The notes under the pieces are model-generated. The model was not told where the DNA came from and did not search any database. It was given only the letters and a program-made list of their open reading frames with translations. From CAYJAD01 sp964371195 (GTDB taxonomy: Bacteria; Desulfobacterota; Desulfovibrionia; Desulfovibrionales; Desulfovibrionaceae): 30,366 bases of DNA. The stretch lies in contig CAYJLD010000024.1 of NCBI GenBank assembly GCA_964371195.1, positions 1 to 30,366 on the forward strand, in the 5' to 3' direction. Of this stretch, positions 6,181-14,493 are shown one piece after another (the first letter of the stretch is position 1; every line of letters starts with the position of its first letter). The translations under genes and the position numbers were made by a program.

Positions 6181-7365
6181 ATGATTAAAAAATCTGTATT
6201 TACTCTCTTTATTTGCATAAGCTTATTTTCTGCAAATTTATTGGTAGCTAATGCAAGTTTTGCTGCTGAAAATTCTGCACCTAAAGCAGAAGCAACAGCA
6301 AAACCAGCCGCTGGCGGAAAGGTTTCTCTTGAAGATGCTATAGCCATGGCTATTGATGAAAAAAAGATTGATCCAGCGGCAGAAAAAGGATTTTTAGGCA
6401 TACCAGGAGCACCACAAATATCCCCCATCATGGGTTTTTTATGGGCCATTTGGGTTGGTTGGATTTTTTCAACCGTAGGTGCCTTTGGTGGTATCATGGC
6501 TTCTGTTGGTCACGTTAGTGTATTTGGACTTGGTGACTATGCCCAATCATTTGGTAAGGGCACTCCACTGAACAAAAGCATTACCGACTCCATTCGCGTA
6601 TCAAACCAATGGCTTGTTGGTTGTTCTGCTCTAATTTCATCATTTAAGCAGTATAGCCTTGGTCGTCTTGTTCTACCTCTTGGTATTGCTCTTGGTGTTG
6701 GCTCTCTTGCTGGCTCAATCTTAGTACCCATCTTAACCCAAGGTAAAATCGACTTTAGTGATTATATTGGTTATTTTGGTCTATTCGTACTTTGCCTTGG
6801 TTGTTATCTATTTTATGAAACAACACCAGCAGCAAAAGCTAAGAAAAAACTTGCTGCAGCAGCTGCAAAGGCATTTGAAGAAGCCTCCAAGGGCCATGCT
6901 GAAAGTGGCGTACAAACTCGTGTGCAAATTGTAAGTATCACTCCCGCAAAGGTTGTATTTACCTTCTGCGGTGTTGAATTTTCATTTGCCACCTTACTAC
7001 CTGTAGCTGGTGGTTTCTTGATTGCTTCTGTTGCCTCCTTCCTTGGTGTTGGCGGTGGCTTCTTGTTAGTACCATTCCTAACCAGTATCTCTCAACTACC
7101 CATGTACCTTGCCGCAGGAACATCAGCCTTTGCTGTGTTAATTGGTATGGTTACATCAATCACCACCTTTATGTTTGGCGGAACCCCCGTATATTGGACA
7201 TTAATTGGTGTTGAACTTTGTGGTATTGTTGTGGGTTCTTGGGTAGGTCCAATGACTGCAAAATATCTTTCTGACGTATGGTTAAAGCGTATATTCATCG
7301 TTCTAGCCTTCTTAGTAGGTATTAACTATGTTCTACGTGGCTTCTTTAACACAAGCCTATGGTAG
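6181..7365 (+). CDS. TauE/SafE family permease with N-terminal signal-like segment
   Basis: This 394-residue membrane protein belongs to the TauE/SafE (DUF81) family, whose members move sulfite, sulfonates or other small organic anions. It starts with a signal-peptide-like segment (residues 1-29, ending ASFAA) and a 50-residue Ala/Lys/Glu-rich periplasmic linker. Membrane segments follow, the second half containing VASFLGVGGGFLLVPFL and YLAAGTSAFAVL. A cytoplasmic loop rich in Ala and Lys separates the two helical halves. It is longer than the usual 250-residue family members. The ribosome site AAGGAG precedes the ATG. In a sulfate reducer, a sulfur oxyanion substrate is plausible but not shown. 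Confidence 0.85.
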   Translation: MIKKSVFTLFICISLFSANLLVANASFAAENSAPKAEATAKPAAGGKVSLEDAIAMAIDEKKIDPAAEKGFLGIPGAPQISPIMGFLWAIWVGWIFSTVGAFGGIMASVGHVSVFGLGDYAQSFGKGTPLNKSITDSIRVSNQWLVGCSALISSFKQYSLGRLVLPLGIALGVGSLAGSILVPILTQGKIDFSDYIGYFGLFVLCLGCYLFYETTPAAKAKKKLAAAAAKAFEEASKGHAESGVQTRVQIVSITPAKVVFTFCGVEFSFATLLPVAGGFLIASVASFLGVGGGFLLVPFLTSISQLPMYLAAGTSAFAVLIGMVTSITTFMFGGTPVYWTLIGVELCGIVVGSWVGPMTAKYLSDVWLKRIFIVLAFLVGINYVLRGFFNTSLW

Positions 7366-7389
7366 AATAGTTTTATAATTTCTAACTAT

Positions 7390-7427
7390 AAAGGTGAGGG
7401 TTAGATTTATTAGCTCTCACCTTTTTT
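7390..7427 (+). terminator. Intrinsic terminator after the TauE/SafE gene
   Basis: AAAGGTGAG (7390-7398) pairs with CTCACCTTT (7416-7424) around a 17-base loop, and a T run follows. Confidence 0.8.
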
Positions 7428-7442
7428 AATAAAGACTACTTT

Positions 7443-7943
7443 ATGCAGTTAAACATTTTAACATCGTGGCTTGATACTTTTTTAATTATACCATTTCGTC
7501 TACCACACAATGCTGCTTTAGGTTTATGGCTTGGCTGTGCTATACTTGCTTTTTATTGTGCTATAATTGGTGAAGTAATACGCTACCTTTTCATGCGCAT
7601 ACATAATAATTATTATACTGGTTTTAGTGATAAAGCTAAACATTACCACGATTTAAGCATAAAAGCTTTACATAGTGGTGAAAAGCAGGCCTATTTAGCC
7701 GCCAACAAACTTGCTCATGACAATTTTGGAAAAGGATTTTTTGCTAAAGCTTCGGTTAGTATGGCCATATTATTACCAGTACCCTTTGCTCTCCATTGGC
7801 TTTCCCTTCGCTTTGAAGGTATAATTGTGCACGTGGTACCTCTAATAGATAAGGGAGTTGGCTATGTTTTTGTATTTTTAATCCAATACATTATACTACG
7901 AATATTATTTTCAAAATTTAGACATAAAATTTTACAAACGTAA
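7443..7943 (+). CDS. Membrane protein of unknown function, three helices
   Basis: I do not recognise this 166-residue protein with certainty. It has one hydrophobic segment at about residues 26-50, a polar helical stretch (about 58-95, with KAKHYHDLSIKALHSGEKQAY), then two further membrane segments (about 103-120 and 135-155) and a basic C-terminus. This order, TM-helical hairpin-TM-TM, recalls the EMC3/TMCO1 (DUF106) and wider Oxa1 group, but no decisive motif is visible, so this is only a suggestion. It starts 15 bases after a terminator and has a weak ribosome site (AAAG). The aminotransferase gene follows after 28 bases on the same strand. Confidence 0.65.
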   Translation: MQLNILTSWLDTFLIIPFRLPHNAALGLWLGCAILAFYCAIIGEVIRYLFMRIHNNYYTGFSDKAKHYHDLSIKALHSGEKQAYLAANKLAHDNFGKGFFAKASVSMAILLPVPFALHWLSLRFEGIIVHVVPLIDKGVGYVFVFLIQYIILRILFSKFRHKILQT

Positions 7944-7971
7944 GTCATAATTTTTTGAGGAGGATTTACTC

Positions 7972-9168
7972 ATGAACACACAATTTCCACGCATGCATCG
8001 CTTACCCCCCTATGTTTTTTCTGTTGTGGGTAATATTAAAATGCAGCTACGTCGCCAAAATATTGATATAATCGATATGAGTATGGGTAATCCTGATATA
8101 CCTACCCCTCAACATATAGTTGATAAGCTTACAGAATCAGCACAAAAACCAGTAAATCATCGTTACTCTGTTTCAAAAGGTATTCCCAATTTACGTAAAG
8201 CTATTTGTGATTGGTATACACGAAGCTTTGATGTTAGCCTTAACCCAGATACAGAAGCAGTGGTTACTATGGGCTCAAAAGAAGGCCTTGCGCACCTTTC
8301 CCTAGCTATGCTTTCGCCTGGAGATGTGGTTTTAGCACCAGATCCAACCTACCCCATTCATACCTATGCTCCCATTATAGCAGGTGCAGATGTACGCTCA
8401 GTGCCCATCGGACCTGGTAGGGATTTTTTTGAAGATTTAACCACAGCTGTTCGCCAAGCCTGGCCAAAGCCTAAGTTATTATTTTTGTGCTATCCACATA
8501 ATCCCACTACTGAAGTCACTGATCTTGCTTTTTTTCAAAAGGTCGTAGATTTTGCTAAGGAGCATAAAATTTGGGTTGTACATGACCTAGCCTATGCTGA
8601 TCTTGTCTTTGATGGCTATAAAGCACCAAGTTTTTTACAAGCTAAGGGTGCCAAGGATGTGGGCGTTGAGTTTTATACTCTATCAAAAAGCTATTCCATG
8701 CCAGGTTGGCGAATGGGATTTTGCGTAGGCAATAAAGATCTTATTGATGCTCTTACTCGTATTAAAAGTTATTTAGATTATGGTATTTTCCAGCCTATTC
8801 AAATTGCCTCAACCGTAGCCCTAAATGGACCAGACGATTGCGTCAAAGAAATTTGTGAAATATATAAAACTCGCAGGGATGTGCTTATAGAAGGATTGAA
8901 TCGCATTGGCTGGGAAATTCAGGCACCCAAGGCCACCATGTTTGTTTGGGCAAAAATTCCTGATGAGTTTAAAAATATGGGTTCAGTAGAGTTTTCAAAA
9001 TTATTACTCAACCAAGCTCAGGTTGCTGTATCACCTGGCCTTGGCTTTGGTTCATATGGTGATGAATATGTGCGCTTTGCCCTTATTGAAAATGAGCATC
9101 GCACCAAACAAGCTATTCGCGGCATACGCAAGGTTCTTTCTGGTGAGGTAGATGAAGATATTGAGTAA
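7972..9168 (+). CDS. alaC: Class I/II aminotransferase, AlaC-like (alanine-forming)
   Basis: This 398-residue PLP-dependent aminotransferase of fold type I has all key segments: GNPDIPTP near residue 40, MGSKEGLAHL (cofactor phosphate), CYPHNPTTEV (residues 173-182), Asp205 and Tyr208 for the pyridine ring, and the Schiff-base Lys239 in SKSYSMPGWRMGF. The sequence pattern fits the AlaC/YfdZ branch, which makes alanine from pyruvate and glutamate, better than aspartate aminotransferase. Related LL-diaminopimelate aminotransferases cannot be fully excluded. The start has a strong GAGGAGG site. It is convergent with queC, and only a short AT-rich gap with the palindrome ATATAGCTATAT (9176-9187) lies between them. 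Confidence 0.85.
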   Translation: MNTQFPRMHRLPPYVFSVVGNIKMQLRRQNIDIIDMSMGNPDIPTPQHIVDKLTESAQKPVNHRYSVSKGIPNLRKAICDWYTRSFDVSLNPDTEAVVTMGSKEGLAHLSLAMLSPGDVVLAPDPTYPIHTYAPIIAGADVRSVPIGPGRDFFEDLTTAVRQAWPKPKLLFLCYPHNPTTEVTDLAFFQKVVDFAKEHKIWVVHDLAYADLVFDGYKAPSFLQAKGAKDVGVEFYTLSKSYSMPGWRMGFCVGNKDLIDALTRIKSYLDYGIFQPIQIASTVALNGPDDCVKEICEIYKTRRDVLIEGLNRIGWEIQAPKATMFVWAKIPDEFKNMGSVEFSKLLLNQAQVAVSPGLGFGSYGDEYVRFALIENEHRTKQAIRGIRKVLSGEVDEDIE

Positions 9169-9196
9169 TCATAACATATAGCTATATAAAAATATA

Positions 9197-9904
9197 TCAA
9201 ACATTGGCATTAGCTTTATATGCCGCAAAACCCTTAGCGCGAAGCACACAAGCCGGGCATGCAGTACAACCATAACCCCAAGCATGCCTTTGCTTGCGCT
9301 CACCTTTATAGCAAGTATGACTATATTCAAGCAAAACTTCCACTAAGGCTTGACCACCCAAATGCTCTGCTAAATGCCACGTGTCGGCTTTATTTATCCA
9401 CATAAGCGGAGTGTGAATGATATAATCTTTATCCATACCAAGATTTAAAGCCACTTGCATGGCTTTAATACTATTGTCACGACAATCAGGATAACCAGAA
9501 GAATCTGTTTCACAAACCCCCATTACCATATGACGAATGTTTTTGTCATAAGCCCAAGCTGATGCGAGATTTAAGAATATTAAATTACGCCCAGGCACAA
9601 AGGTATTTGGTAGTTCTTTATCGGCACTATCTTCAATTGCCACATTACCAGTTAGAGCATTGGCTTCAATATGCTCAAAAAAATCTGTTTTTAATACATA
9701 ATCTGCCCCCAAGCGTTGGGCCCATTCTGGCTTTAGAGCTGCTACATGCTCACGCACTTTTTGCCTACATTGCATCTCTACAGCATGCCTTTGCCCATAA
9801 TTAAAACCTATAGTATGGACCAAATCAAAATGCTCTAAAGCCCAAGCAAGGCAAGTACCAGAATCTTGTCCACCAGAAAAAATGAGTAAAGCAGAATTTT
9901 GCAT
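9197..9904 (-). CDS. queC: 7-cyano-7-deazaguanine synthase QueC
   Basis: This 235-residue enzyme of the PP-loop ATP pyrophosphatase family makes preQ0 from 7-carboxy-7-deazaguanine, ammonia and ATP in queuosine biosynthesis. The PP-loop SGGQDSGT is at residues 10-17. The C-terminal zinc site has four cysteines in the segment from CYKGERKQ to CTACPACVLR, as in QueC. The motifs NTFVPGRNLIFLNLA and DCRDNSIKAMQVALNLG are typical. AAGG precedes the ATG at 9904. No queD, queE or queF is in the window, and the next minus-strand gene upstream is a permease 37 bases away, so co-transcription with it is possible but unrelated in function. Confidence 0.95.
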   Translation of the reverse strand: MQNSALLIFSGGQDSGTCLAWALEHFDLVHTIGFNYGQRHAVEMQCRQKVREHVAALKPEWAQRLGADYVLKTDFFEHIEANALTGNVAIEDSADKELPNTFVPGRNLIFLNLASAWAYDKNIRHMVMGVCETDSSGYPDCRDNSIKAMQVALNLGMDKDYIIHTPLMWINKADTWHLAEHLGGQALVEVLLEYSHTCYKGERKQRHAWGYGCTACPACVLRAKGFAAYKANANV

Positions 9905-9941
9905 AATTATTTACCTTGTTTAGTAAAGTTTAAAATATAAC

Positions 9942-11180
9942 CTATATGGAAATTAACAATGCATATACAAGTCCACCAATTGCCACAAGTCCCATGAATG
10001 TTACAAAAACATTAGGTAACAATGGCTTGGCATAAACCTTCATGGCCGGCACTTTATATATGGCATACATGGGCATAATAAATAAAATTGCCGCGATAAT
10101 AGGACCACCAAGAGATGAAATTAAATCAATAATACTTGGATTTTCCATGGCCACAAAACATAATGTGCTTAAGAAAAATACAGGAATTAGCATATTGATG
10201 CTTTTCATAGGTGGTTGCTTGTTAGCATTGCAATACAGCTTGATTGCTATACCACGCAACCCTTCTCTTGCACCAAGATAATGCCCAAAAAAAGACGAAC
10301 CTATGGCAAGAATACTTATGGGCGGAGCAAACCAAGAAATAAAGGGTACATTTAATTTATTGGCTAAATATGACACTATGGAAATATTTTCATCTTTGGC
10401 AGCAAGTAAATCATCATGGCTTAAACAAAACAAACAAGAATACACAAAAAACATTACAAAAATTAATAACATACCAGATGTACAAAATAAAATCTTATCA
10501 CTTTGCTTTACACTATCATCGGGATATTGCTCTTGCACTGATAAGGCAAAGGATGAAATGGCTGGGGAATGATTAAAGGAAAAAACTAAAATGGGTATAG
10601 TTAAGAAAAATGTCACCCAAATATTTGTATTTTCAGCACTATGTGTGAATATATCAAAATTCCAATGGGGAATAAGCGCCAAAGAAAGAATGAGCAACAT
10701 AATACATAAAGGATATACTAATAGCTCTGTGGCTTTGATTGCAGGTCGCTCTCCAAGAAGTAATATGCTAACCATGAACGTATTAAGCCCAATGGCCAAA
10801 ACCCAACGTGGAATATCGCTTATGCCCAATTGATACACAAAAAATGAGTCCACACTATTGGTAATACCAACACCATAAATTAATAATATGGGGTAAATGG
10901 CAAAAAAATACAGCACTGTTACTAAAAAACCGGCTTTTTTACCAAAAAACTCCTCCACCACTACCGTAATATCACTACCTGGTTTTGACGATGCAAGAAC
11001 AAAACGCGCTAGGGCACGATGCGCCAAATAGGTCATGGGCCCTACAATTATAGTCATAATAATTAAAGGCCAAATGCCACCAAGTCCAGCAGTAATGGGT
11101 AAAAATAAGACCCCTGCTCCCACGGCAGTACCAAAAAGAGACATGGCCCACATATTATGAAATCTAGTCCAGTTTTTCAT
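9942..11180 (-). CDS. Amino-acid permease, HAAAP (SdaC/serine-threonine-like) family
   Basis: This integral membrane protein of about 412 residues has eleven hydrophobic segments. The first helix reads SLFGTAVGAGVLFLPI, the hallmark of the hydroxy/aromatic amino acid permease family (SdaC, TdcC, TnaB, Mtr). The sequence HSPAISSFA in the middle and GSSFFGHYLGAREGLRG later also fit the SdaC/TdcC side, suggesting proton- or sodium-coupled uptake of serine or threonine. I place the start at the internal ATG (11180), preceded by GGAAG; the longer frame to 11213 has no ribosome site and adds an implausible Tyr-rich leader. It is divergent from the acyltransferase gene, across a 480-base region. Confidence 0.82.
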   Translation of the reverse strand: MKNWTRFHNMWAMSLFGTAVGAGVLFLPITAGLGGIWPLIIMTIIVGPMTYLAHRALARFVLASSKPGSDITVVVEEFFGKKAGFLVTVLYFFAIYPILLIYGVGITNSVDSFFVYQLGISDIPRWVLAIGLNTFMVSILLLGERPAIKATELLVYPLCIMLLILSLALIPHWNFDIFTHSAENTNIWVTFFLTIPILVFSFNHSPAISSFALSVQEQYPDDSVKQSDKILFCTSGMLLIFVMFFVYSCLFCLSHDDLLAAKDENISIVSYLANKLNVPFISWFAPPISILAIGSSFFGHYLGAREGLRGIAIKLYCNANKQPPMKSINMLIPVFFLSTLCFVAMENPSIIDLISSLGGPIIAAILFIMPMYAIYKVPAMKVYAKPLLPNVFVTFMGLVAIGGLVYALLISI

Positions 11181-11662
11181 TAGTGACACTTCCAAATAAT
11201 AATAAAAATACATAGTTAATTAATAATATATACAACATCAATGTATTTTAGTCTAGTCAAATACTGCAAGACAAGTTTTTGGGCACGTCATTGCGCTTTT
11301 GTTAGTAGTGTATATTAACCTTTGAATATGATAGTTTTATAACACTACAGCGTGTTGCGTGTTTTTGATGCAAAAGGGAAGCCCTCCGCTTTTGCGGTTG
11401 CCCCATTATTGTTTTACAAAGAGGCAAAGGCACTAAGAACACAGCCTTGTTGAGATTTAATGCTATGTTATATTTAAATACTTATTTTCATGAGAATCAT
11501 TCATATAAATGAAATTACGTGACCACAAGGCTACTTTTTTAATCTTGCAAAAAATAACATTATATATTAAAAGTCCCCCCAGTTGATTAAAATATAATTA
11601 CACTCAAAAAAATCAGAATTCACAATTTTCTATAATATATTATTTATAAAATAGTAGGCCTC
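11181..11662. other. Divergent intergenic region with hairpins and a Fur-like site
   Basis: The region separates the permease and MBOAT genes. It holds a 7-bp stem GCAAAAG/CTTTTGC (11370-11376 with 11389-11395), a 7-bp GTAGTGT/ACACTAC repeat pair around 11315-11347, a weak stem around CAAAGGC...GCCTTG, and a Fur-like sequence at 11491-11505. No gene or tRNA is seen. CACGTCATT at 11284-11292 matches the start of the terminal repeat at 30181. Confidence 0.45.
11491..11505 (+). promoter_or_regulatory. Fur-box-like sequence
   Basis: TGAGAATCATTCATA matches the 7-1-7 Fur pattern TGATAAT-N-ATTATCA at 10 of 14 positions. It sits inside a wider TTTCAT...ATGAAA inverted repeat (11487-11514), about 160 bases before the acyltransferase. 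The match is moderate and the region is AT-rich. Confidence 0.35.
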
Positions 11663-13171
11663 ATGGTATTTAGCTCATCCATTTTTATTTTTGCCTTTCT
11701 ACCGCTTATTCTTTTTCTTGTATTTATTGGACCTAAGCAGGGTGAACAAGGTGTATTATGGCGAAATACCTTTCTATCCATAGGTAGCTTTATTTTTTAT
11801 GCTTGGGGTGAACCTTTATGGGTTTTACCTCTATTTTTTTTGGCCTGGGTCAACTATGTTTTGGGTAAACAAATTGAATTGGCCAAAGCTAATACTAATT
11901 CAAACCCAAGCACTGCTTTACAAAAAACCTTAAACAATCCTAAGCATCTACTTTTTATAGGTATTTTATGCAACCTAGGTTTGCTATTTGTTGTAAAATA
12001 CGGCATTTGGGTCTTAAATTCACTATTAAAAATTTCCATCTATCCGCACTTTGGTTTAACCCCAGACCCCTTAGTATTAGATGCCTTCCCCCTACCCTTG
12101 GGGGTAAGCTTTTTTACCTTTCAGGCCACTAGCTATCTTGTTGATATTTATCGTGGTGATATAGCTGCGGCTAAACGCTACATAGATTTTTCATGTTATT
12201 TAACCATGTTTTCACAACTGGTAGCAGGTCCCATTGTACGTTATGCTGATATTGAAGACGAAATTACCAAGCGCGCTGATAGTGTAAGTTTATTTTATAA
12301 AGGCATAAAACGCTTTGTCGTTGGTTTTGCCAAAAAAATCTTAGTGGCAAATCAATTGGCGCTGGTGGCAGATTGGGTATTTGCCCTACCAAGTTATAGC
12401 CTAAGCACTGAATATGCTTGGATTGGTATCATTGCTTTTGCCTTACAGGTTTATTTTGATTTTTCTGCTTATTCTGACATGGCCATTGGCATAGGTTTAA
12501 TGTTTGGCTTTCATTATGTAGAAAACTTTAGGCACCCTTATGGGGCGCGTAGTATGACTGAGTTTTGGAGTCGTTGGCATATTTCCCTAACCTCTTGGCT
12601 GCGCGATTATTTATATTTTCCCCTTGGTGGTAGCCACAAGGGCACGTTTCATACTTATTTTAACATACTTACAGTGTTTTTCCTCTGTGGTTTATGGCAT
12701 GGGGCATCCCTATCCTTTGTGCTATGGGGCTTATGGTATGGTATATTTATAGCCCTTGAACGTGCATTTTTAGGTAAGGTCATTGCCGTAACGCCAAGGA
12801 TTTTACAACATACATATGTATGGCTAGTATACCTTGCAGGATGCGTTTTCTCACATAGCGAAGATATGTCTAAAATACTAGATTACTTCAAAACATTAGT
12901 GGGCATCACTCCAGCTGGGCTGGGGTCATTAAGCGCATTTATTACCGAGAATTATTATTATAGCATTCTTATAATTGCAGCTACCATCATAAGCTTTGGC
13001 AAACCATATCGTATTTTTAGAAATTATTATAAGCAAGTGCAATGTGCCTCAGAAGCCACACAGCTTAAAGTAGAACTTGCCATTGTCCTGTATGGACTTA
13101 TACTATGTATTTTCTGTGCCATGTTTATGCTAAGTGGCAGTTATAATCCATTTATTTATTTTAGGTTCTAA
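11663..13171 (+). CDS. MBOAT family O-acyltransferase (AlgI-like)
   Basis: This 502-residue polytopic protein belongs to the membrane-bound O-acyltransferases of the AlgI/PatA/DltB type, which pass acyl groups across the inner membrane for polymer or glycan acetylation. Visible family blocks are LGVSFFTFQATSYLVDIYRG, SQLVAGPIVRY, YFDFSAYSDMAIGIG, FWSRWHISLTSWLRDYLYFPLGG, and the catalytic-histidine segment FLCGLWHGAS. The partner SGNH-like gene follows immediately. No alginate or other polymer genes are nearby, so the acceptor is unknown; a surface polysaccharide or cell-wall glycan is an inference. The ATG at 11663 has only a weak ribosome site in AT-rich sequence. Confidence 0.9.
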   Translation: MVFSSSIFIFAFLPLILFLVFIGPKQGEQGVLWRNTFLSIGSFIFYAWGEPLWVLPLFFLAWVNYVLGKQIELAKANTNSNPSTALQKTLNNPKHLLFIGILCNLGLLFVVKYGIWVLNSLLKISIYPHFGLTPDPLVLDAFPLPLGVSFFTFQATSYLVDIYRGDIAAAKRYIDFSCYLTMFSQLVAGPIVRYADIEDEITKRADSVSLFYKGIKRFVVGFAKKILVANQLALVADWVFALPSYSLSTEYAWIGIIAFALQVYFDFSAYSDMAIGIGLMFGFHYVENFRHPYGARSMTEFWSRWHISLTSWLRDYLYFPLGGSHKGTFHTYFNILTVFFLCGLWHGASLSFVLWGLWYGIFIALERAFLGKVIAVTPRILQHTYVWLVYLAGCVFSHSEDMSKILDYFKTLVGITPAGLGSLSAFITENYYYSILIIAATIISFGKPYRIFRNYYKQVQCASEATQLKVELAIVLYGLILCIFCAMFMLSGSYNPFIYFRF

Positions 13172-13172
13172 T

Positions 13173-14252
13173 ATGCAAACTTTTCAAAAAACAATAATAT
13201 TTATTTTTTCCATATGGCTACTATCTGGCTTAGTAGGTATTATTGTAGGTTTCAATAAGCAAGATTTTGCCGCAAGAGAGCTTAGAGATCCTGTGCAATT
13301 AGATGAATTTAGCTCTTATAAAAGTAGTAAGGATTTTATATTTAATATTGAGCGATATTTTGATGATAGAATTTTTTTGCGTGGGTCCTATATTTCTTTA
13401 TATCAAGACCTAGACCTTAACTTATTAACAGCTGCCTTTAAAGATAGTAGTACATATTTTATTGGTAAGGATAAATGGCTTTTTTTAGGCAATTATTATG
13501 GAAATGTTTTAGATTATACCATCAATGCAAAGCCATCTAGTAAACAAACTATTAACAACACCCTAGCTAGGATAAAGACCATCCAAGATATTGCTAAAAG
13601 TCATAATATTCCATTTGTCTTACTCATTAGTCCAAATAAGCAAACCATCTATCCAGAATTCTTACCTAAATGGGTTAAAATTCGATCAGAATATAGATTA
13701 GGTGACATTATAAGTGAAAAGGTAAAGGAACATAATTTAAATGTGATCTTTCCTAAAAAAGCAATGTTGGCGGAAAAAGCAAAAGCAACTCAACTTAATA
13801 AAAGAGTATATTGGAGTGATGATTCACATTGGAATAGGCATGGCGCATTTACGGCATTTAAAGAGTTTTGGCCTGTACTTATGGCCCAAGGTGATTTTCC
13901 AGACATTGCCAATGCTGTAAGCTTAAAAGAAGTAAAGCGACCAGACAAAGCTGATCTTTTAACCATTAGTAAATTACCTATGGAATATGCAGACCCTACA
14001 GATTATGCCTATGTACTTGAGGATAAAGCAAAGCAAAGTATTAAGAAAAAAGCACACCTTTTAACCCTCAATGATTCATTTTCCTATGCTTTAATGCCTC
14101 TTTATGATATGGCTTTTGACAAAGTATCGCGCTATAACTGGAACGACATTGACTTAGCAAAATATAAAGAATTAATAGAAACATTAAAGCCAGATGCCAT
14201 CATTTATCAAGTTGTTGAACACAAACTTCATGATACTGGTCTTATACAATAA
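13173..14252 (+). CDS. AlgJ/AlgX-like SGNH-type acetyl-handling protein
   Basis: This protein of about 359 residues has one N-terminal membrane anchor (residues 7-27) and a periplasmic domain of the AlgJ/AlgX/DHHW type. The signature DxHW appears as SDDSHWNRHG (Asp217, His219, Trp220), and a later LNDSFS block supplies the candidate serine. Such proteins receive acyl groups from an MBOAT partner and transfer them to a polysaccharide. The start is set at 13173, one base after the stop of the MBOAT gene, with TTTAGG upstream; an ATG at 13134 in the same frame would lie inside the upstream gene. The pairing strongly suggests a two-component O-acetylation unit. Confidence 0.85.
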   Translation: MQTFQKTIIFIFSIWLLSGLVGIIVGFNKQDFAARELRDPVQLDEFSSYKSSKDFIFNIERYFDDRIFLRGSYISLYQDLDLNLLTAAFKDSSTYFIGKDKWLFLGNYYGNVLDYTINAKPSSKQTINNTLARIKTIQDIAKSHNIPFVLLISPNKQTIYPEFLPKWVKIRSEYRLGDIISEKVKEHNLNVIFPKKAMLAEKAKATQLNKRVYWSDDSHWNRHGAFTAFKEFWPVLMAQGDFPDIANAVSLKEVKRPDKADLLTISKLPMEYADPTDYAYVLEDKAKQSIKKKAHLLTLNDSFSYALMPLYDMAFDKVSRYNWNDIDLAKYKELIETLKPDAIIYQVVEHKLHDTGLIQ

Positions 14253-14342
14253 AAAATGCTTACCAAATTCAACGCTTTGTAAAGTGTGTAAGAGCAGCAA
14301 CTTAAACATAGATTTCGCATAAATTTATTTATTTTTTTTATA

Positions 14343-14372
14343 TTGACAAAATCCACTCCTACTTAGCATAAT
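14343..14372 (+). promoter_or_regulatory. Likely sigma-70 promoter of mop
   Basis: TTGACA (14343-14348, a perfect -35) and CATAAT (14367-14372) are 18 bases apart, leaving an untranslated leader of roughly 115 bases before the ATG at 14494. A second TATAAT at 14453-14458 lacks a matching -35 box. The leader has an AGCAGC/GCTGCT inverted repeat (about 14408 and 14448). Confidence 0.6.
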
Positions 14373-14493
14373 ACCCCCAATCTTAATTTAGCAAATAAAT
14401 AGTTTTCAGCAGCTATACTCTCAACACAGGCTTAATATGTTAATTTTGCTGCTATAATTTTTTACGCTATTGCATCATAACAAGGAGAAAAAA

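Noticed and set aside
11284..11522. A second copy of the 30181-30364 element, because CACGTCATT is shared and ACGTG occurs near 11517
   Set aside because: Beyond the first nine bases the match falls off, the supposed right end matches only a few bases and no inner arms correspond.
14257..14296. Terminator after the AlgJ-like gene
   Set aside because: A stem with a bulge can be drawn, with an inner ACGCTTT/AAAGTGT pair, but there is no T run, so it is too weak to list.
14470..14493. TTG start eight codons upstream of mop
   Set aside because: It would put the ribosome site inside the coding region, and the ATG at 14494 gives the exact cysteine numbering of D. gigas MOP.
14373..14493. Molybdenum cofactor riboswitch in the mop leader
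   Set aside because: The leader is only about 115 bases, AT-rich, and I could not assemble the paired elements of a Moco aptamer; only a simple AGCAGC/GCTGCT repeat is present.
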